Notes: generated by a model from the letters alone, not told the origin. Positions 1-11,154 are shown, numbered from the stretch's first letter. The stretch: 64,000 nt of DNA from Bathynomus jamesi (GCA_023014485.1 JAJOZX010001569.1:697001-761000); one strand, 5' to 3'. Made by a program: numbers and translations.

Positions 1-307
1 TTAATGCAGTAAGGAAATCTTTCCAAACATTAATTGGAATAACTCTACTTGACATCTTTATGAAATAAGGATAACTCATCTAAGTGATACTGAAGGCCAT
101 TATAGGAGTGAGGAACTGATTAGTGATTACAGTGATTTAAAGTTTTTATTGTTGGCTCTACAAACATTAGTTTTGTTACTTAATGAAATATTTGTATTTT
201 GGGTATTTTTGGTAGGCAAATTATATATATATATATTTATATATATATAAAATTATTATAATAATTATTATAATTTGTGGATTCTTTACAACATATTTTG
301 CTTTCAG

Positions 308-762
308 CAATCAACGGGGGAAAAGAGATCAGGGGGTGGTATGGGTATGCGAGGTGGTGGGCGTGGCATGGGGTTCAGAGGAAGAGGAGGAGGAGGAGGT
401 CCTATGAGGGGTCGAGGAATGGGAATGAGGCCGACCCCATATGACAGACGACCGCCAATGGATGAAAGGTATGGTCCCCCCCCAGGGCCTCCTCCAGCAC
501 CAATGAGGAATGGTTACTATGATGATTACGAGAGACGAGACAGAAGGCCCCTTCCACCCCCAGTTCCCATGGACAGAAGACCACCTCCCCCTCCCGTTGG
601 GAGAGAACCGTATAGAGACCCCTACGACAGATATGATTCATACGATCGCATGCCCCACCCTCCTCCCATGAGAAGAAGTCCTCCCCCTCCAATGGAGAGG
701 AGACCACCCCCGCTTGGTTATGATAGGCGAGAAGACCCATATGATGTTTACGGGAGACCAGA
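308..762 (+). CDS. RGG/proline-rich C-terminal exon of an RNA-binding-type protein
   Basis: This internal exon starts after a 3' splice site (ttgctttcag, AG at 306-307) and is read in phase 0. It ends at 762, just before the consensus donor GTAAGA at 763. The encoded segment is low complexity: a glycine/arginine run with RGRG repeats first, then many DRRPP, PPPP and DPYDRYD-like tracts. Such tails are typical of hnRNP, RBM4/lark or SR-related nuclear RNA-binding proteins; no RRM or KH domain lies in the window, so the exact gene is unknown. The exit phase is 2, which fits the next exon at 1341. Translation without splicing would stop at the TAA at 764-766, inside the donor. The gene continues beyond the left edge. 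Confidence 0.8.
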
Positions 763-960
763 GTAAGATGAATCTTTAAGTACATTATTTGCGCTACACA
801 GAAATAATAAATTCGAATAAGGCCCGTGATTTTTTTACCCGTTTTGTGTGACTATTATATATATGATTTGCATTTCAATTTTTTAATAGACTGAATAAAA
901 AAAAATTATTTCAATGTAATGATTGAATTTAGTATTATATAATGTTAGGAGGACTTAGCA

Positions 961-1237
961 CAGTGTTTCCCAACCAGGGTGCCCCGAAATCTCGTGAAAA
1001 TTGATAAAATATTGAAAAATTCAAGTTACCGAAGTTACGGAAACCTCAAAGGAAACGAACTATCGCTATTTATTACAGCTATACGGAAACTGTATAGGAT
1101 CAGTTTGAAGTTACGTGTTGTTGGGGGAGGGTGAGGGGATCGATATTGACCAGTAGGAGACGAAAATACTCCGGGTTGCCGCGAAAGAACGGATGGCACT
1201 GGGGTGCCTTGAGCGAGGAAAGGTTGGGAATCGCTAG
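961..1237. mobile_element. hAT-like MITE in an intron
   Basis: The left end CAGTGTTTCCCAACC matches the inverse of the right end (GGTTGGGAATCGCTAG) imperfectly. The flanks end in TTAGCA and begin with TTTAGCA, resembling an imperfect target duplication. There is no coding capacity. It sits in the intron between exons 308-762 and 1341-1421. The terminal CAG plus the CCCAACC motif is typical of hAT non-autonomous elements. Confidence 0.5.
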
Positions 1238-1340
1238 TTTAGCATGTGCGTGCATTTTATTCTTATTTATCCATTCGCTATTTTTAATTTTGAAGAAAAC
1301 ATTAATTTCGGTTTATTTTTAATCCCTATTTTTGACCAAG

Positions 1341-1421
1341 AAGAAGAGACATGTATGGCGGTAGAGATATGTTTCCACCCCCGCGAGGCCGTTCACCTCC
1401 ACGTAGAAGCCCTCCGCGCCG
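1341..1421 (+). CDS. second C-terminal exon of the RGG/proline-rich gene
   Basis: The exon follows a 3' splice site (gaccaag, AG at 1339-1340) and ends at a donor GTAAGAAGT beginning at 1422. Joined to the exon ending at 762, the reading frame continues through RRDMYGGRDMF and then SPPRRSPPRR, which is clearly the same arginine/proline composition. Read without splicing at its 3' end, it stops at TAA 1423-1425, again inside the donor. The phase agreement on both sides and the composition make it a real exon. Confidence 0.78.
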
Positions 1422-1743
1422 GTAAGAAGTAAATGAAATAGAACGGCCTTTAATGATCAAATGGTGTATATACTGATGTATATGTATGTACATATATCTA
1501 ATAATATATACTATATATTTATTTTATCGATTTCGACATCACAAAGCATAATTATTGTATGCATTCTACTTTCATTCTTATTCTGCGGTGCTCCCTGCCA
1601 TTGTCGAAAAGCATCCATCAGGATCTGTTTATCTCCATATTAACTTTTATCGTCGAAAAGTTGTGTTTGCAGGCGAGCACACAAGTCAATGCGAGTAGAA
1701 ATGATGGGATTTTATTACCTTGTTTTCTCATGTTCTCTTGTAG

Positions 1744-1786
1744 CTATCCCGGTCCACCCCGTGAATTGCCCCCACGACGCTTTTAG
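1744..1786 (+). CDS. terminal coding exon of the RGG/proline-rich gene
   Basis: A pyrimidine-rich tract ending in tcttgtag (AG at 1742-1743) precedes the exon. Its first base completes the CG left by the previous exon to give Arg, followed by YPGPPRELPPRRF and the TAG stop at 1784-1786. Composition matches the two upstream exons. The 3' UTR follows, with AATAAA about 170 bp downstream. Confidence 0.75.
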
Positions 1787-1957
1787 ATGTGTGACACGCA
1801 GGGCTGAATCGAGAAACTTAGCACCGATTAATTTATAATTTCTCATTGGACGAACAATTGTAGTTTTATCTTTGCGTATAAAATAGATGTTTGCTTACAG
1901 TTTTATCATAAGTTCGGTTAAGATAGCTTGCTTACATTGTCATGCGAAAGAATAGAT

Positions 1958-1963
1958 AATAAA
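1958..1963 (+). promoter_or_regulatory. candidate polyadenylation signal of the RGG gene
   Basis: A canonical AATAAA lies about 170 bp after the stop codon at 1786 and is followed some 20 bases later by an A-rich then T-rich stretch. It is the first canonical hexamer after the stop on this strand. Confidence 0.5.
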
Positions 1964-1989
1964 TTTTAACTTCTAATTGTAGACAAAAA

Positions 1990-4100
1990 AAAGTCTTTTA
2001 TTAAGCCCTTTCGAATGTCACATTGAAATGATCAATGAGAAAACGACAAAATGTTCGTCGACTCGCTTAAAGAAAACTGGAGTGCATAAAGGTAAGCTAC
2101 CGACAGGCGAATCAACTGATTTCAGCCTAAAATGCCTGATTACGTCTTCTAGTACTGAGTAGGGATAGACATAGCTACGATATTTGCTGTGAACTTCAAA
2201 TAAACACCGTCATAAAGGATTTTCTGTCATGAAGGCTGAGCCTCCGTTTTTAGGAATTTACTTTATTATAATCACCAAATAGTTTGGTTGCGACGCAGAA
2301 GAAAATTACCAATCTGGCTACATTGCGATTTGTTACAGGTTGAGGTGAAGCTGTCATTTAAACTGAATCTTGCGCAGGCGTCTGATGGAAGTTCCTCGAC
2401 TTTCAAATGCCTGTCGTAACTACTGATTAAACTTCAAAGCACGTCAAAACTGGGTTGTAACGGTCAATACCATAATAATATTCCGACTCCAAGTAATGCA
2501 TGTGATAAGAAAAAAGTTTTCCTCTAATTATAACTAAATAACGAAAATAAGAATTTCTGGAAAAGCCTTCTTGCGTTAACTCGTACCTTCTCTGCTGGCC
2601 CCTTGTTTTTAATCGTTTTATGAAATGTACTTTATCGAGACAACTACTGTTAATTAATCGTATTTACTTATGGATAAAAATGAGATTTTTGAATAATCGT
2701 ATTCCAAGTTAAAGAAATTAAGTATCCAACTCGACATCAATCCGATAATCGTTAATTGCGACTTACTTAACGTTTTGAGAAAGCTGTCTGTTATTTTTTT
2801 TTTTTTAAACTTTCAATAATACTGGTTTTATTTTACATATAGATTGAGCTATGGTTGACTCTCCATAAAACCTTGTTTTATTGAGCCGCCTTTACTCAAC
2901 CTGAAGCCGTGAACTCGTTTCCCAACAGTTGGATGCAAGTTTTCTCTGACGGGTAAGAATTTTTAGTACTTTCATACTTATTACAATTTATATTTCAATT
3001 ATGATGTGAAAGTGAACGTATGATTTTGTGATTATATATATTGGCTCTGAAAAAAGAAAATCAATCCATTTATTTATTTTTTAACCTATTTCCACAATTC
3101 ACTGAACATAGTTTCTCTGGTTGACAGGATTTGAAGACCAATGGGGGGAGAGGAGAAAGAATCTATGTAGCTCGTAAAGAAGTATTATGGAAGTTAAAGG
3201 ATATTTCGAGATAAGCTACATTTAATTTTTTAATAAAATAATTTTAAATCTATGTTTTTTAACGTTTCCTTTGAAATTATTTTGTAGCGTAGTATTTTCT
3301 AGTTTAATTGAATTTACACAACCACTTCCCCAATTTTTTTCTTATTGAATTGCTGTAATGAGTATTAAAGAAAGTCTCTCTTCACTGGTGACTAATAATA
3401 TAACTTTGGTCAAGTTGTCATAAATATTTTCGTTGATTGTGCAGTGTGGGAAGTGGTAATGGACTTGAGTGGAAACCCAAAGGTGTACTAAGATAGCTAG
3501 ATTCAGTATTATTTGCATTTGCATGTACTGAATTATTTCTTAAGGGAACCGCCAAGTGCTAGATTTCCTGATTGCTAATTAGCTCATCCTGGGTTCGAGT
3601 CGGCTAACACTAGATTTCATCGATTAAGGTGGTTCTCTGGGTCTTCCTTGGTTGGGTAGTGGTTGTTTCCACAGAAAGCTGTAAGTTTCCTCCGTCATAT
3701 ACCCTCAGATTTTACGGAGGTTGAATAAGCACAAACATTGTCATCCCTCATCCGTTTTGCAATATAGATTTGGGCTTTGAGCCAAACTTAACAAATTGTG
3801 TAAATACTAACCACAAAGCAACTTGGACATTAGAAAAGTAATGCATCATGTTTGCGATTTGTAGGGAGTGTGATAAATAGGTACTGTAGATTAGACCAGG
3901 TTGGTGAAGGAAAGGTATTTGCACTTGGTAGTCTGTAGACTGGAGTAGTAGTAATGAGTCTCTCCAAGTTCCTGAAGCGAGTACTTGGAGATGATAAATG
4001 TGCAATTTTAATTGGGTCTGTTTTAGGTTAAAGAAAACGTAATATGCATCGAAAGAAATCGAAGATCGTCAAAGATTCTTTGTGTAGTTGACGCTTGTGA
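1990..4100. other. intergenic stretch with no supportable gene
   Basis: AT-rich spacer between two convergent genes. Short open frames are isolated and have no recognisable composition or splice context. Around 3585-3740 there is a sequence with a GGTTCGAGTC box and a tract reading ctccgtcatataccctcag, which resembles the dispersed repeat also seen near 5750 and 27290. Confidence 0.5.
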
Positions 4101-4269
4101 TTCATTGCAAGTTTTTATAAGACGAAATAGCCAACCACTGAACAAGCACGACCGTCAGTAGTTAAGGAGTACCCATTAACCCCCATTACTTGGCAGATGA
4201 GGTCCAATCCACGCCCAAGGTTAGACATTAAAAGAAATGTTAAGATTAGAGCGTTTGTTCGTTTTTTTT

Positions 4270-5100
4270 CATGAAAGATGTGCCAAGGGCGAATGCCCGC
4301 GACACAACCTCTTAGAAACACACGATCTTTCCAGAAAAGATTACGAGAAAAGGAAACATTAAGAGAGGAAAGATTGAATTGTGTATTGAAGATTGTGATG
4401 AGTAGACAGATGAAAGAACTGTGCTTGAGGCACTGAAAGCCACAAGGTTTTCTCTGCTGCAATCAGAAGTCAGGTGCGCTATAGCCGTCTCACGCGAAGC
4501 ATGAAGTGACTGTTAAGAGGGGTGCTTTTTGAAGCGGATGAAGTGAAGGGTGGAATCATCAGCGTAGGAGTGTATAGGACAGGAAGTGCGACTTAAAATA
4601 CCATTGATAAATAAAAGGAAAAGAGCGGTTGACAGGACAGAACCCTGAGGAACACGACTGTTAATAGCTTTAGGAAAAGAACAGTAGCCCTCTCTACAAA
4701 TGCAGATCGAACATAAAGGATATCAGAGATGAAGGCACAGATAGGAGAGAAACCGAAGAGGGACAGTTTCGTCATTAAGGGTTTGTGCCAGACACCAACA
4801 AAAGCTTTTGATATGTGTAGCGAAACAGCAAAGTTTTCGCCGAAATCCCGAAAGGAGGATTATTAAGAGTCAGAGATATGGAAGATGATCGCCAGTAGAG
4901 CGTCCCTTGCGGAACTCGCTTAAAAATCTATTATTAAGGATAGACTAAAAACTGGAAAGGCTAGAGATCAAAACAAGTGGATGATAGTTGGAGGATTGAG
5001 AGCGGACACCCTTCTTTGAGATAGGCTAAATGAAAGAACTTCCAGCAGGAAGGAAAAGTACAAGATGAAAAAGTTTCCCTAGTCAGGGTGTCAGCACAGA
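4270..5100 (-). mobile_element. degenerate jockey-type LINE fragment
   Basis: Minus-strand fragments encode shreds of the reverse transcriptase also seen at 7.3-9.2, 20.9-23.5 and 51.3-52.4 kb, for example a stretch equivalent to FYPICAFISN-FLSGR and LSC-LFSFYL. The nucleotide sequence is colinear with the 21.5-22.3 kb copy. Frames are broken many times and the fragment lacks endonuclease and tail, so it is an old 5'- and 3'-truncated copy. Confidence 0.7.
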
Positions 5101-5228
5101 GCACAAGTTTTTATACCTGTCAGCGTGGTGTATGTGAGCCAAGGTATCATGGAATTTTGCATGTTCGTTCTCGTGCGAGTATCTCATTCATTCCACATGA
5201 TATATGGATGGCTAATAATATATTAGAG

Positions 5229-5421
5229 CAGGGGTGTCCAACCTTTTTTAATGATGGGCCATGTTTCAGTGACCCACACCGAGGGCGTGTGTGCAAATTT
5301 TAGATGACTTTAATTTCAAAACTTTTGTTGAAATAAAATATGACGTTAGATAATGAATTTTCAGTACCCACCAGCCGGACCTGATAGAAATCTTTGGCGG
5401 GCCATATGTTGGGCAATCCTG
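5229..5421. mobile_element. short hAT-like MITE with 8-bp target duplication
   Basis: The element starts CAGGGGTGTCCAACC and ends in the imperfect inverse (GGGCAATCCTG). It is flanked by TATTAGAG at 5221-5228 and TGTTAGAG at 5422-5429, a 7-of-8 duplication. It has no ORF of its own. Confidence 0.65.
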
Positions 5422-5739
5422 TGTTAGAGGAATTTCCTTTACAGACCCAGACACTGGTTTGGCCCGAAATTTGAAGTGTATTTATGGAGGAACGTTTGAT
5501 CTGTTGACCATTCCAGAGAATAAAGGGTTGGTTTTTTTTCTCTGGGTACCCAGAAACCTTCATGTGAATTCGATTGAAACTATGGTAATTAAACTGGGAA
5601 TTTAAAGTCTGGCATTCTTGAAAGATTTTGTTGGATTTTGATAGTGCCTTAACGATGTCATGATACCCGTTGTATCTACAAAAATCCCTTTAGCATTTTA
5701 ATTCGTGAAAAGCCAATGGATATAGGCCTCTTATACTAA

Positions 5740-5910
5740 GACTACCGTCGATTGTTTTGAGAGTTGTTTAACCTCCTCCATAACAGGAAAGGTCGTGACG
5801 GAGGGGACCTAAGTCTCTACATGGTATTCAAACCATGGTCGCTACATTTAGGTGCAGAGAGCGGCCACCCAGCAAATACTGCCAAGACCTGATGTTGCTA
5901 TACTTTGATC
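5740..5910. repeat. dispersed repeat, unclassified family
   Basis: The segment contains gttgtttaacctcctccata and a following tract cggaggggacc, with relatives near 27285-27350 (aaccacctccacaatgtc, gaaggggatctacaacttt) and near 19275-19340 (cggaggggacgtac). The family seems to be an interspersed repeat; I cannot tell whether it is a SINE tail or a MITE. Confidence 0.4.
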
Positions 5911-6537
5911 GACGGAAAGCGATGTTACATGCCACTACATATCCAACTGTTAAGAGGGCACTTGTTTTGGGACTCCCTTAACCCTACCTAGTACGCTTGC
6001 TCAAAATGTGATGGAAGTAGAACTACGTTGCGAAGTGGATTTTGTGGCTTCTCCCTTAATATCGGTTCTAGTAATTAAGAATATTCGCTTAATGCTTGGG
6101 TTGGTAAGAACTTGGATTTAAAAAAAAAAAAAGCATTACACCTGATCGACAGCTAGAAATGGCGTTGGTCCAATTCTTACGTTAGATATAATTAAAAGGA
6201 TATTTAAAAAAAAAAAAAAGATTAAAAATTTATCATTAAAAAAAAATATAAAAAATACATTAACAACAAAATAATTTAAACTACTATGCTTTTAAGGTTT
6301 CATTACCGCTTATGAGTTTATTAAAGTGATTCACTAAAGGGAAATATATAATTAGCTTTTGATTAAGTGTGCAGCAACTTAAAACACCGAAGTTAGAAAG
6401 CTAATTAGCAATTTTAAAATTAATAATCACAACCTTTTTGCCCCCATCTTGTTAAAATTAAATGTTTTACTGATAAGTTGCTAAGTATCTAATAAATAAG
6501 TATGAGTTAACCTAAATAGTTATATATTAAAAATGGA

Positions 6538-6660
6538 CTATATGTGTTGCCTCCATCTTCTTACGAATCTATGCATAGCGTGACACACTTCCTCTGCGCA
6601 GTCTGTCATGAGTTCGTGTCCTGCTCCAGGAATCAGCTCTAAAAAGGCTCTTGGGATGGT
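6538..6660 (-). CDS. ABHD8-like hydrolase, last coding exon
   Basis: On the minus strand an acceptor (ttgtag) is followed by ACC at 6660 and 40 codons to TAG at 6538-6540. The peptide begins TIPRAFLELIPGAGHELM. In ABHD8-type hydrolases this segment carries the catalytic histidine near the C-terminus (the G-[SAG]-H context), and that His is present. Entry is in phase 0, matching the exon at 11155-11380, which ends on AAG. A minus-strand AATAAA lies about 220 bp downstream (plus TTTATT at 6317-6322). The intron to the previous exon contains LINE, SINE and MITE insertions. Confidence 0.8.
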   Translation of the reverse strand, partial: TIPRAFLELIPGAGHELMTDCAEEVCHAMHRFVRRWRQHI

Positions 6661-7159
6661 CTACAATGAAAAATTCAAAACGTTTAAGTTATTGAAATTT
6701 CGTGACATTAAGATGTAACTCGGGATAATTTTTGAAAATTCACTTATAAAACAAACGAGACTGAATCAGCTACGCTGAAATTTTAATTTCTTTCCACACG
6801 GCTCTAAACTTAAATTGAAATGAATAGAAAACTATGATACACACGCGTTTACTTTTATGCCACATTTATATAAATTTCGCAAGCAGAAAAGCAGCAGGTT
6901 AGGTGAAATATATGAAAAAATTATAAAGTAGCGGGGATTGAAAAGGTTAATGTCACTGAAGCATATATCTAGGCAAATGGGAGTGACCCTGAAAGCAAAA
7001 AAAAGCAATAATTATTCCTTTGTACGAAATAAAAGGAGTCAATGTAAAAATTATGGATGTATAGGAAAAAGTCCGTGTGTAGTTGAGGGGTAGGTGGGAT
7101 TCGTGGCATTACAGAAGGCTTGGTGAGCGATGAGCAAGGATGGTTTCAAAATGAAAAAA

Positions 7160-7318
7160 AGGCTTTCTTTTGATGCAGGAAGGTGGGGCCAAGGGCGAAT
7201 ACCCCTAAGAACTTCCTTCTTATGGAAGAAGAGCCGTTGAAATCAAGATCCAAAGTTCTCAAGATACTGAACACATTGCGTCTGAATGAAGGAATAAGTC
7301 ATAGGGGTAAAGATGGTT
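7160..7318 (-). mobile_element. 3' end fragment of a jockey-type LINE
   Basis: The plus strand reads gcaggaaggtggggccaagg, the inverse of the 3' terminal region of the LINE family found at 20.92 and 51.30 kb. The following 130 bp match the minus-strand 3' part of those copies. At about 7318 the similarity switches to the opposite strand, where the next LINE copy begins. Confidence 0.65.
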
Positions 7319-8614
7319 TGCTATCCACAACAGAGAGGAGGCTTTCAGAATGTACCGTCGCCATCCAACTCTTGACACTCACTCCGCTTCTGCCGGGAAT
7401 AGTGCGAAATCTGTTCTTCGACTCGCTCTTTCTGGCATCTATTACAATTCAACCCTAGACGATTCCATTGCCGTTCCTCCATCTCCTGACTTTGTCTGAA
7501 ATTAGAATCTCTTATAAAGATGTTTTTCTGCCCTATCTGGGCTCAACTCTAGGAAGACGTATGGGCCTGGTGGTGTTCCTCCTGTTGTTCTTAAGAACTG
7601 TGCTTCTGTGCTGACATGACACCCTGCCTAGGCAAACTCTTCCTTCCTGCTGAAAGTTCGCTTTCATTCAGCCTGTCCCAAAGAAGGGTGACTGCTCTCA
7701 ATCCTCCAACTATCGTCCATTTGCTTGATTTCTTGCCTTCCCAAAGTTTTTGAATCTGTCCTTAATAGGAAGATTCTTAAACACCTATATTCTCACAATC
7801 TTCTTTCAGATACAGTATTGATTCCGGAAGGGACGCTCTACTGGCGATCTTCTTGCTTATCTCTTTGACATCCTCATTTCGAGATTTCGGTGAAACTTTT
7901 GCTATTACGCTAGACATATCAAAAGCTTTTGATAGAGTCTGGCACAAATCTTTGATTTCGAAACTACCCTCCTTAGGTTTCTATCCTATCTGTGCCTTCA
8001 TCTCTAATTTCCTTTCTGGCCGAGCTATAGCTGTGGTTGTAGATGGCCACTGTTCTTTTCCTAAAACTATTAACAGTGGTGTGGTGTTCAGGGTTCTGTC
8101 CTGTCACGTACTCTTTTCCTTTTATTTATTAATGCTTTTTTAATTCGCACTTCCTGCCATATTCACTACCGTGCCTATGATTCCACACACTACTTCACCC
8201 GCTTCCCAAACCGTCCCCCTCAACAGCCACTCTATCATTCGCGTAGTACGACTATGGAGCACCTGACCTCTGATCTTTCGGCTATCTCTGATTGGGGGCA
8301 GAGAAAACCTTGTGTCTTTCAACGCCTCAAAAACTCGGTTCCTCCATCTGTCTACTCGTCACAATCTTCCACGAGACTATCCCCTTACCTTCAACAACAC
8401 ACAACTCATCCTCCCTCTTCTCTTAACATTCTTGGCGTTTCCTTTTCTCGTGATCTTTCCTGGAAAAATCACATATACTCATTCTAAAACAGCTTTTAAG
8501 AGGTTGTGTGCTGTACCACCGCAGTTTCTTCTCCCCGACTCAGTTGCTGTCTCTGTACAGTGGTCTTGTTCGCCTCTGTATAGAGTACGCTTCTCATGTG
8601 TGGGTGGTTCAACC

Positions 8615-8825
8615 GGATCACCTGAAGATCCGTCACCCGAGCCTTTTTTAAGTTAACTTTATAAGGCTAACCAACGAAAATATCCTAACCTAACCTAACC
8701 AATCGTTAGGCAAACTGTACGCCGTTGACGATTGGTTAGGTTAGGTCAGGTCGTGATATTTTTCGTTAGTTGGCCTTATGAAGTTAACTAAAAAAAAGGC
8801 TGGAGTGATGGATCTAAGGTGATCC
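8615..8825. mobile_element. foldback MITE with 8-bp duplication, inside the LINE
   Basis: About 95-bp inverted arms start GGATCACC and meet at a short centre. The flanks GTTCAACC (8607-8614) and GTTCAACC (8826-8833) are a perfect 8-bp target duplication. Removing the element plus one copy restores the LINE reading GGSTHTAI. The arms contain CCTAA repeats near 8682-8699 that resemble arthropod telomere repeats, but they belong to the palindrome. Confidence 0.88.
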
Positions 8826-9246
8826 GTTCAACCCACACAGCCATACGTGACCGGGAGCAATTAAAGGCTTTTCGTCTCATCAATTCCCCGCCTCTTACTG
8901 ATTGTCTTCAATCTCTCTCTCTCTCTCTCTCTCTTTACGATCGCTATCATAACGGACATTGCTCTTCTGAACTCTCTAACTGCATGCATACCAGACTTTC
9001 TCATTCCTTTTCTGTCCAACATCTAATGCAAGGGTTAATCGGTATTTTCAGTCTTTTATTTACTCAACCAGTCAACTCTGAAACAACCTTCCTCAGTCCA
9101 TCTTTCCTCCTGTCTATGACCTCCCATCTTTCAAACGCAGTGCCTATGCATCTCGAAAACCCCGGACCTTGATTTTGGCTGTCTTCTTCTTTTATGGGAG
9201 GGGCGGGGCGCTTTTGCGGGCATTTGCCCTTGGCCTCTCCTTCCTG

Positions 9247-9524
9247 CAGGGCCGTAACTGGGGTTTAGAAATTAGTGAGGTCCAGATTTTTTTCGAGCGC
9301 GGCGGGACGAGCAAAATTCAGACCAAAATGACATCTACAAACACAACCCAAGCTATACACTAAACACAAAACGCTCGACGCTCCCTCTTTTCAAAAGAAG
9401 AGCGGTAATATGCGTTTCATACACGGAGAAGCGTTGTTGTTGTTGTTTTTTTTTTTTTTGTTTTTTTTAGGAAATAATTACCGAGGTCCGGACCTCGGTG
9501 ACCTCATAGGTAGTTACGGCCATG
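9247..9524. mobile_element. hAT-like MITE just before a LINE tail
   Basis: The ends are CAGGGCCGTAACT and the inverse of CATGGCCGTAACT, and the flanks CCTTCCTG at 9239-9246 and 9525-9532 are a perfect 8-bp duplication. The inner sequence carries matching tracts on both sides (gaggtcc and ggacctc). No coding capacity. Confidence 0.88.
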
Positions 9525-9599
9525 CCTTCCTGCATAAAAAAAAATCGAAAAGGATTGCAAGGTATACAATCACTATACATGGCATTTATGATAAGGGGA

Positions 9600-9757
9600 A
9601 CAGCTAGATGTCCTATATCCCCAGGAAGTCGGGGTTGGGCCCGCCACCTTATCGCGACGTAAGATACAGAAAAGGCTAACGTTCACTTCTGGGGTTCGAA
9701 GTCACGACTCAGAGGAGTCAGCATTGCGGAGTGGCGCCCTAACTGATGACCCACAGG
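9600..9757 (-). mobile_element. tRNA-derived SINE copy (left part)
   Basis: Shares blocks with the copies at 11640 and 19380: ccccaggaagtcgggg, then a cgacgtaagatacagaaaag block, then ggggttcgaa and gtggcgccctaa. Read on the minus strand, the last two correspond to a tRNA-like head with a degraded B box. The element is cut by the MITE that starts at 9758. Confidence 0.6.
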
Positions 9758-9934
9758 CAAAGCTGGGCACTTGCGTTTTTTTTTGCGGTACTACCGCACT
9801 ACCAAACCGGTACCGCATAACGCAGTACGCAAAAAATGCGGTAGCGGTACTGCTGTACTTTCAGCGATCCTTTGCGGTACTGCGGTTTGGTAGTGCGGTA
9901 GTACCGCAAAAAAAACCGGAAGTGCCCAGCTTTG
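9758..9934. mobile_element. hAT-like MITE with GGTAC-rich palindrome
   Basis: Long inverted arms begin CAAAGCTGGGCACTTGCG and contain gcggtactaccgcactacc on both sides. The flanks CCCACAGG at 9750-9757 and 9935-9942 are a perfect 8-bp duplication. The tip CAAAGCTGGGCAC is identical to the left tip of the hAT at 55672-56701, which suggests a shared transposase. Confidence 0.9.
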
Positions 9935-9942
9935 CCCACAGG

Positions 9943-10820
9943 AGGCTTTATGATCTTGAAAAAAGCCTATGACAATGAATAGAGAAGCAGTGGCCGGTCT
10001 TCAGTACGTATGCGATTAGTGGTAAACTTATGAATGTGGTTAAGAGTTTTTGATAGGAGTAGGACATGGGTGAGAGTAAATAAAGGACTGGGGAAATGGT
10101 TTGATGGAAGTGTTGGTGTGCGTCAAAGATGTTTGATATCTACATGGCTGTTCAACCTGTTTATTGATGGAGTCATGAGAGGTGAAAGTGCGACTGCTAG
10201 GAAGAGGAATGAATCTGGTGTGATGGGATTAGGTGGGGCCTATCGAATCTATTGTATGTGAACGATGCAATGCTATTTGTTCAGTGTGTGTGTGTGTGTG
10301 TGTGTTATGCAAAACGCTGTTAAAAATTTTGTGGCAGTGTGAGAGAGAACATTGTTGAAAGTGATTCTGGGAAGAGGGAAATTCGGATTGTCGCGTGATG
10401 GTTAGTGAAACTAGAGGTGGTAGAGTCTTAAGTATTTGGGACATGTATTGATGAAAATATATGAGTGTGCGGATGAAGTCAATGGTAGAGTGAATCAAGA
10501 AAGATGTTACGTGCGTTGAACGTAGTTCAGAAAGCAGAGACGGCAGAAATGCGCAATGTTTCCATGAAGGTATGTTAATACCGACACTTTTGAATGGGCG
10601 TGAAACTTCAGGAACGGGAGAAGACAAGAAGGTTCTAGAAATATGTGGTGTTCAGAAGCAAGTGGAAGTAAATATTGGGGAAAGTGCGCTAAGGTGGTTT
10701 GGACATGTGGGGAAAAAATGGGTGAAAAGAGTGCATAAGGGGATCTACGAAGATAGATTGACATAATGAATAAGTAATCATACACTTCACGTGGGTGATG
10801 TAAGAGAGGTGGCTGCAAAT
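9943..10820 (+). pseudogene. degenerate RTE-like reverse transcriptase fragment
   Basis: Plus-strand shreds include a WFDGSVGVRQRCLIS-WLFNLFIDGVMR block, which aligns to the RT region before the catalytic YADD/FADD box in RTE-type elements, and further on ALRWFGHVGKKW, which resembles the conserved LRWFGH block after the thumb. Frames are interrupted several times. A GT microsatellite at 10286-10302 lies between the blocks. Confidence 0.6.
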
Positions 10821-11154
10821 ATGTTGGAATGGAAGAGGTTTGTTAGAACTATGCAAGTAAGGACTAATTACATTCTCCATGTTCTACGCGGCCTTCCTTT
10901 ACTTCATACGCCAACGCAGTCAACTCTTACATACTTGTTTCTACAATTCCTTCATTAATCATTCTCTCCACATGACCACATCATTCAATCTTCAACTTAA
11001 CTGAACATAATAATTTATGATTGATGGTATGAGAAATGAAGATGTCATTTGTTCTCATTCACTATGACTTATCATGTCAAACAAGCGTCTCACTACATCT
11101 AACATTTCTCCATTCATCACAGTATCAGTCTGGCATAACGGGGAAAAAAGCTAC

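Larger units (their letters stand above)
7318..9546 (+). mobile_element. jockey-type LINE, 5'-truncated, interrupted by two MITEs
   Basis: Plus-strand reverse transcriptase shreds are colinear with the 21.0-22.8 kb copy: DISKAFDRVWHKSLISK in the RT palm, then FISNFLSGR, an STHTAI segment, and a C-terminal LSNAR-like region. Many frameshifts are present. Two MITEs are inserted, at 8615-8825 and 9247-9524. After the second, the LINE resumes with ccttcctgcat and a run of nine A, its poly-A tail. It lies in an intron of the hydrolase gene and is antisense to it. Confidence 0.8.

Noticed and set aside
402..785. Open minus-strand frame of 127 codons
   Set aside because: It is the reverse complement of the RGG/proline-rich exon; composition is a mirror of that coding sequence.
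8682..8740. CCTAA/TTAGG units, possible interstitial telomere repeat
   Set aside because: Only a few units, arranged as the two arms of a foldback MITE with its own 8-bp target duplication.
7318..9546. Twin-priming (5' inversion) explanation for the head-to-head LINE pieces at 7160-7318 and 7318-9546
   Set aside because: The inverted piece is the LINE 3' end rather than its 5' part, so two separate insertions fit better.
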